Positions 63,982-64,000 of a stretch of DNA of 64,000 bases are shown here, in pieces. Made by a program: the position numbers and the translations under genes. Origin of the DNA: Streptacidiphilus melanogenes (GTDB lineage Bacteria; Actinomycetota; Actinomycetes; Streptomycetales; Streptomycetaceae); the NCBI RefSeq assembly GCF_000787835.1, contig NZ_BBPP01000017.1:1-64000 (forward strand), given 5' to 3'. Below the pieces are notes generated by a model. The model saw only the letters and a list, made by a program, of their open reading frames with translations, was not told where the DNA came from and made no database searches. Numbering within the stretch: the first letter of the stretch is position 1; each line of letters opens with the position of its first letter.

Positions 63982-64000
63982 TTACTTGACGACCACGGAG
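63982..64000 (-). CDS. Possible 3' end of a convergent gene leaving the window
   Basis: On the minus strand the last bases read as codons for SVVVK followed by TAA at 63984-63982. The bidirectional terminator next to it supports a gene converging from the right. Only five codons are visible, so this is tentative. Confidence 0.3.

Overview
The window is very GC-rich (about 70-73% by eye, G/C in most third codon positions) and carries GTG starts, ATGA/GTGA gene overlaps and actinomycete gene families throughout. Gene content and order fit the Streptomycetaceae. From memory, the blocks cya-birA-pccB-accE-maf, accA2-deoR-lpdA, PNP-phosphosugar mutase, deoC-aldh-udk, sigQ/afsQ1-afsQ2, add, deoA-cdd-bmp transporter, acyl-CoA mutase and sdhCDAB follow the chromosomal core of Streptomyces coelicolor roughly between SCO4855 and SCO4932. 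HutH at the left end is very like the Streptomyces griseus enzyme as I remember it. No rRNA, tRNA, CRISPR array, transposase or prophage was seen.

Layout. 0-8.6 kb: DUF6325-type protein, a TROVE (Ro60-like) protein, a membrane protein, an RpiR regulator, hutH, fdhD and a GGDEF protein. 8.8-14.4 kb: the clearest accessory island, with a WXG100-like protein, an Rhs/YD-repeat polymorphic toxin, its probable immunity protein and a DUF4291 protein. 14.4-22.7 kb: class III cyclase, biotin ligase and a split propionyl/acyl-CoA carboxylase system (pccB, epsilon subunit, accA2), with maf and small membrane proteins. 22.8-35.5 kb: transporter, DeoR regulator, quinone-reductase-type flavoprotein, purine nucleoside phosphorylase, phosphosugar mutase, deoC with two aldehyde dehydrogenase genes, and uridine kinase. 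35.7-40.6 kb: sigQ diverging from afsQ1-afsQ2-lipoprotein, then VanZ and PspC proteins. 41-44.9 kb: adenosine deaminase, a two-domain methyltransferase and LysR. 44.9-47.5 kb: MFS exporter and a phosphodiester glycosidase. 47.6-55.1 kb: a nucleoside uptake operon (BMP lipoprotein, ABC ATPase, two permeases, cytidine deaminase) and deoA. 55.3-64 kb: M20 amidohydrolase, acyl-CoA mutase large subunit, SDR, a frameshifted OHCU decarboxylase and sdhCDAB.

How it works together. The genes scattered over 27-55 kb form one nucleoside salvage and catabolism pathway: uptake, deamination (add, cdd), phosphorolysis (PNP, deoA), pentose-1-phosphate isomerisation (probably the mutase), cleavage by DeoC and oxidation of the resulting acetaldehyde by the ALDH pair. 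Five promoters of these units (PNP, deoC, add, deoA, bmp) carry the same 12-bp palindrome CTACGCGCGTAG or a close variant at or just upstream of the -10 element. This is the strongest unexplained regulatory signal here: a probable local nucleoside regulon whose regulator cannot be named from sequence alone. Two further patterns stand out. GTCAC-n6-GTCAC direct repeats, matching the published AfsQ1 consensus GTnAC-n6-GTnAC, lie before sigQ/afsQ1 and before sdhC. An unusually large number of genes have a TAnnnT element 6-7 bases before the start codon, which suggests leaderless transcripts.
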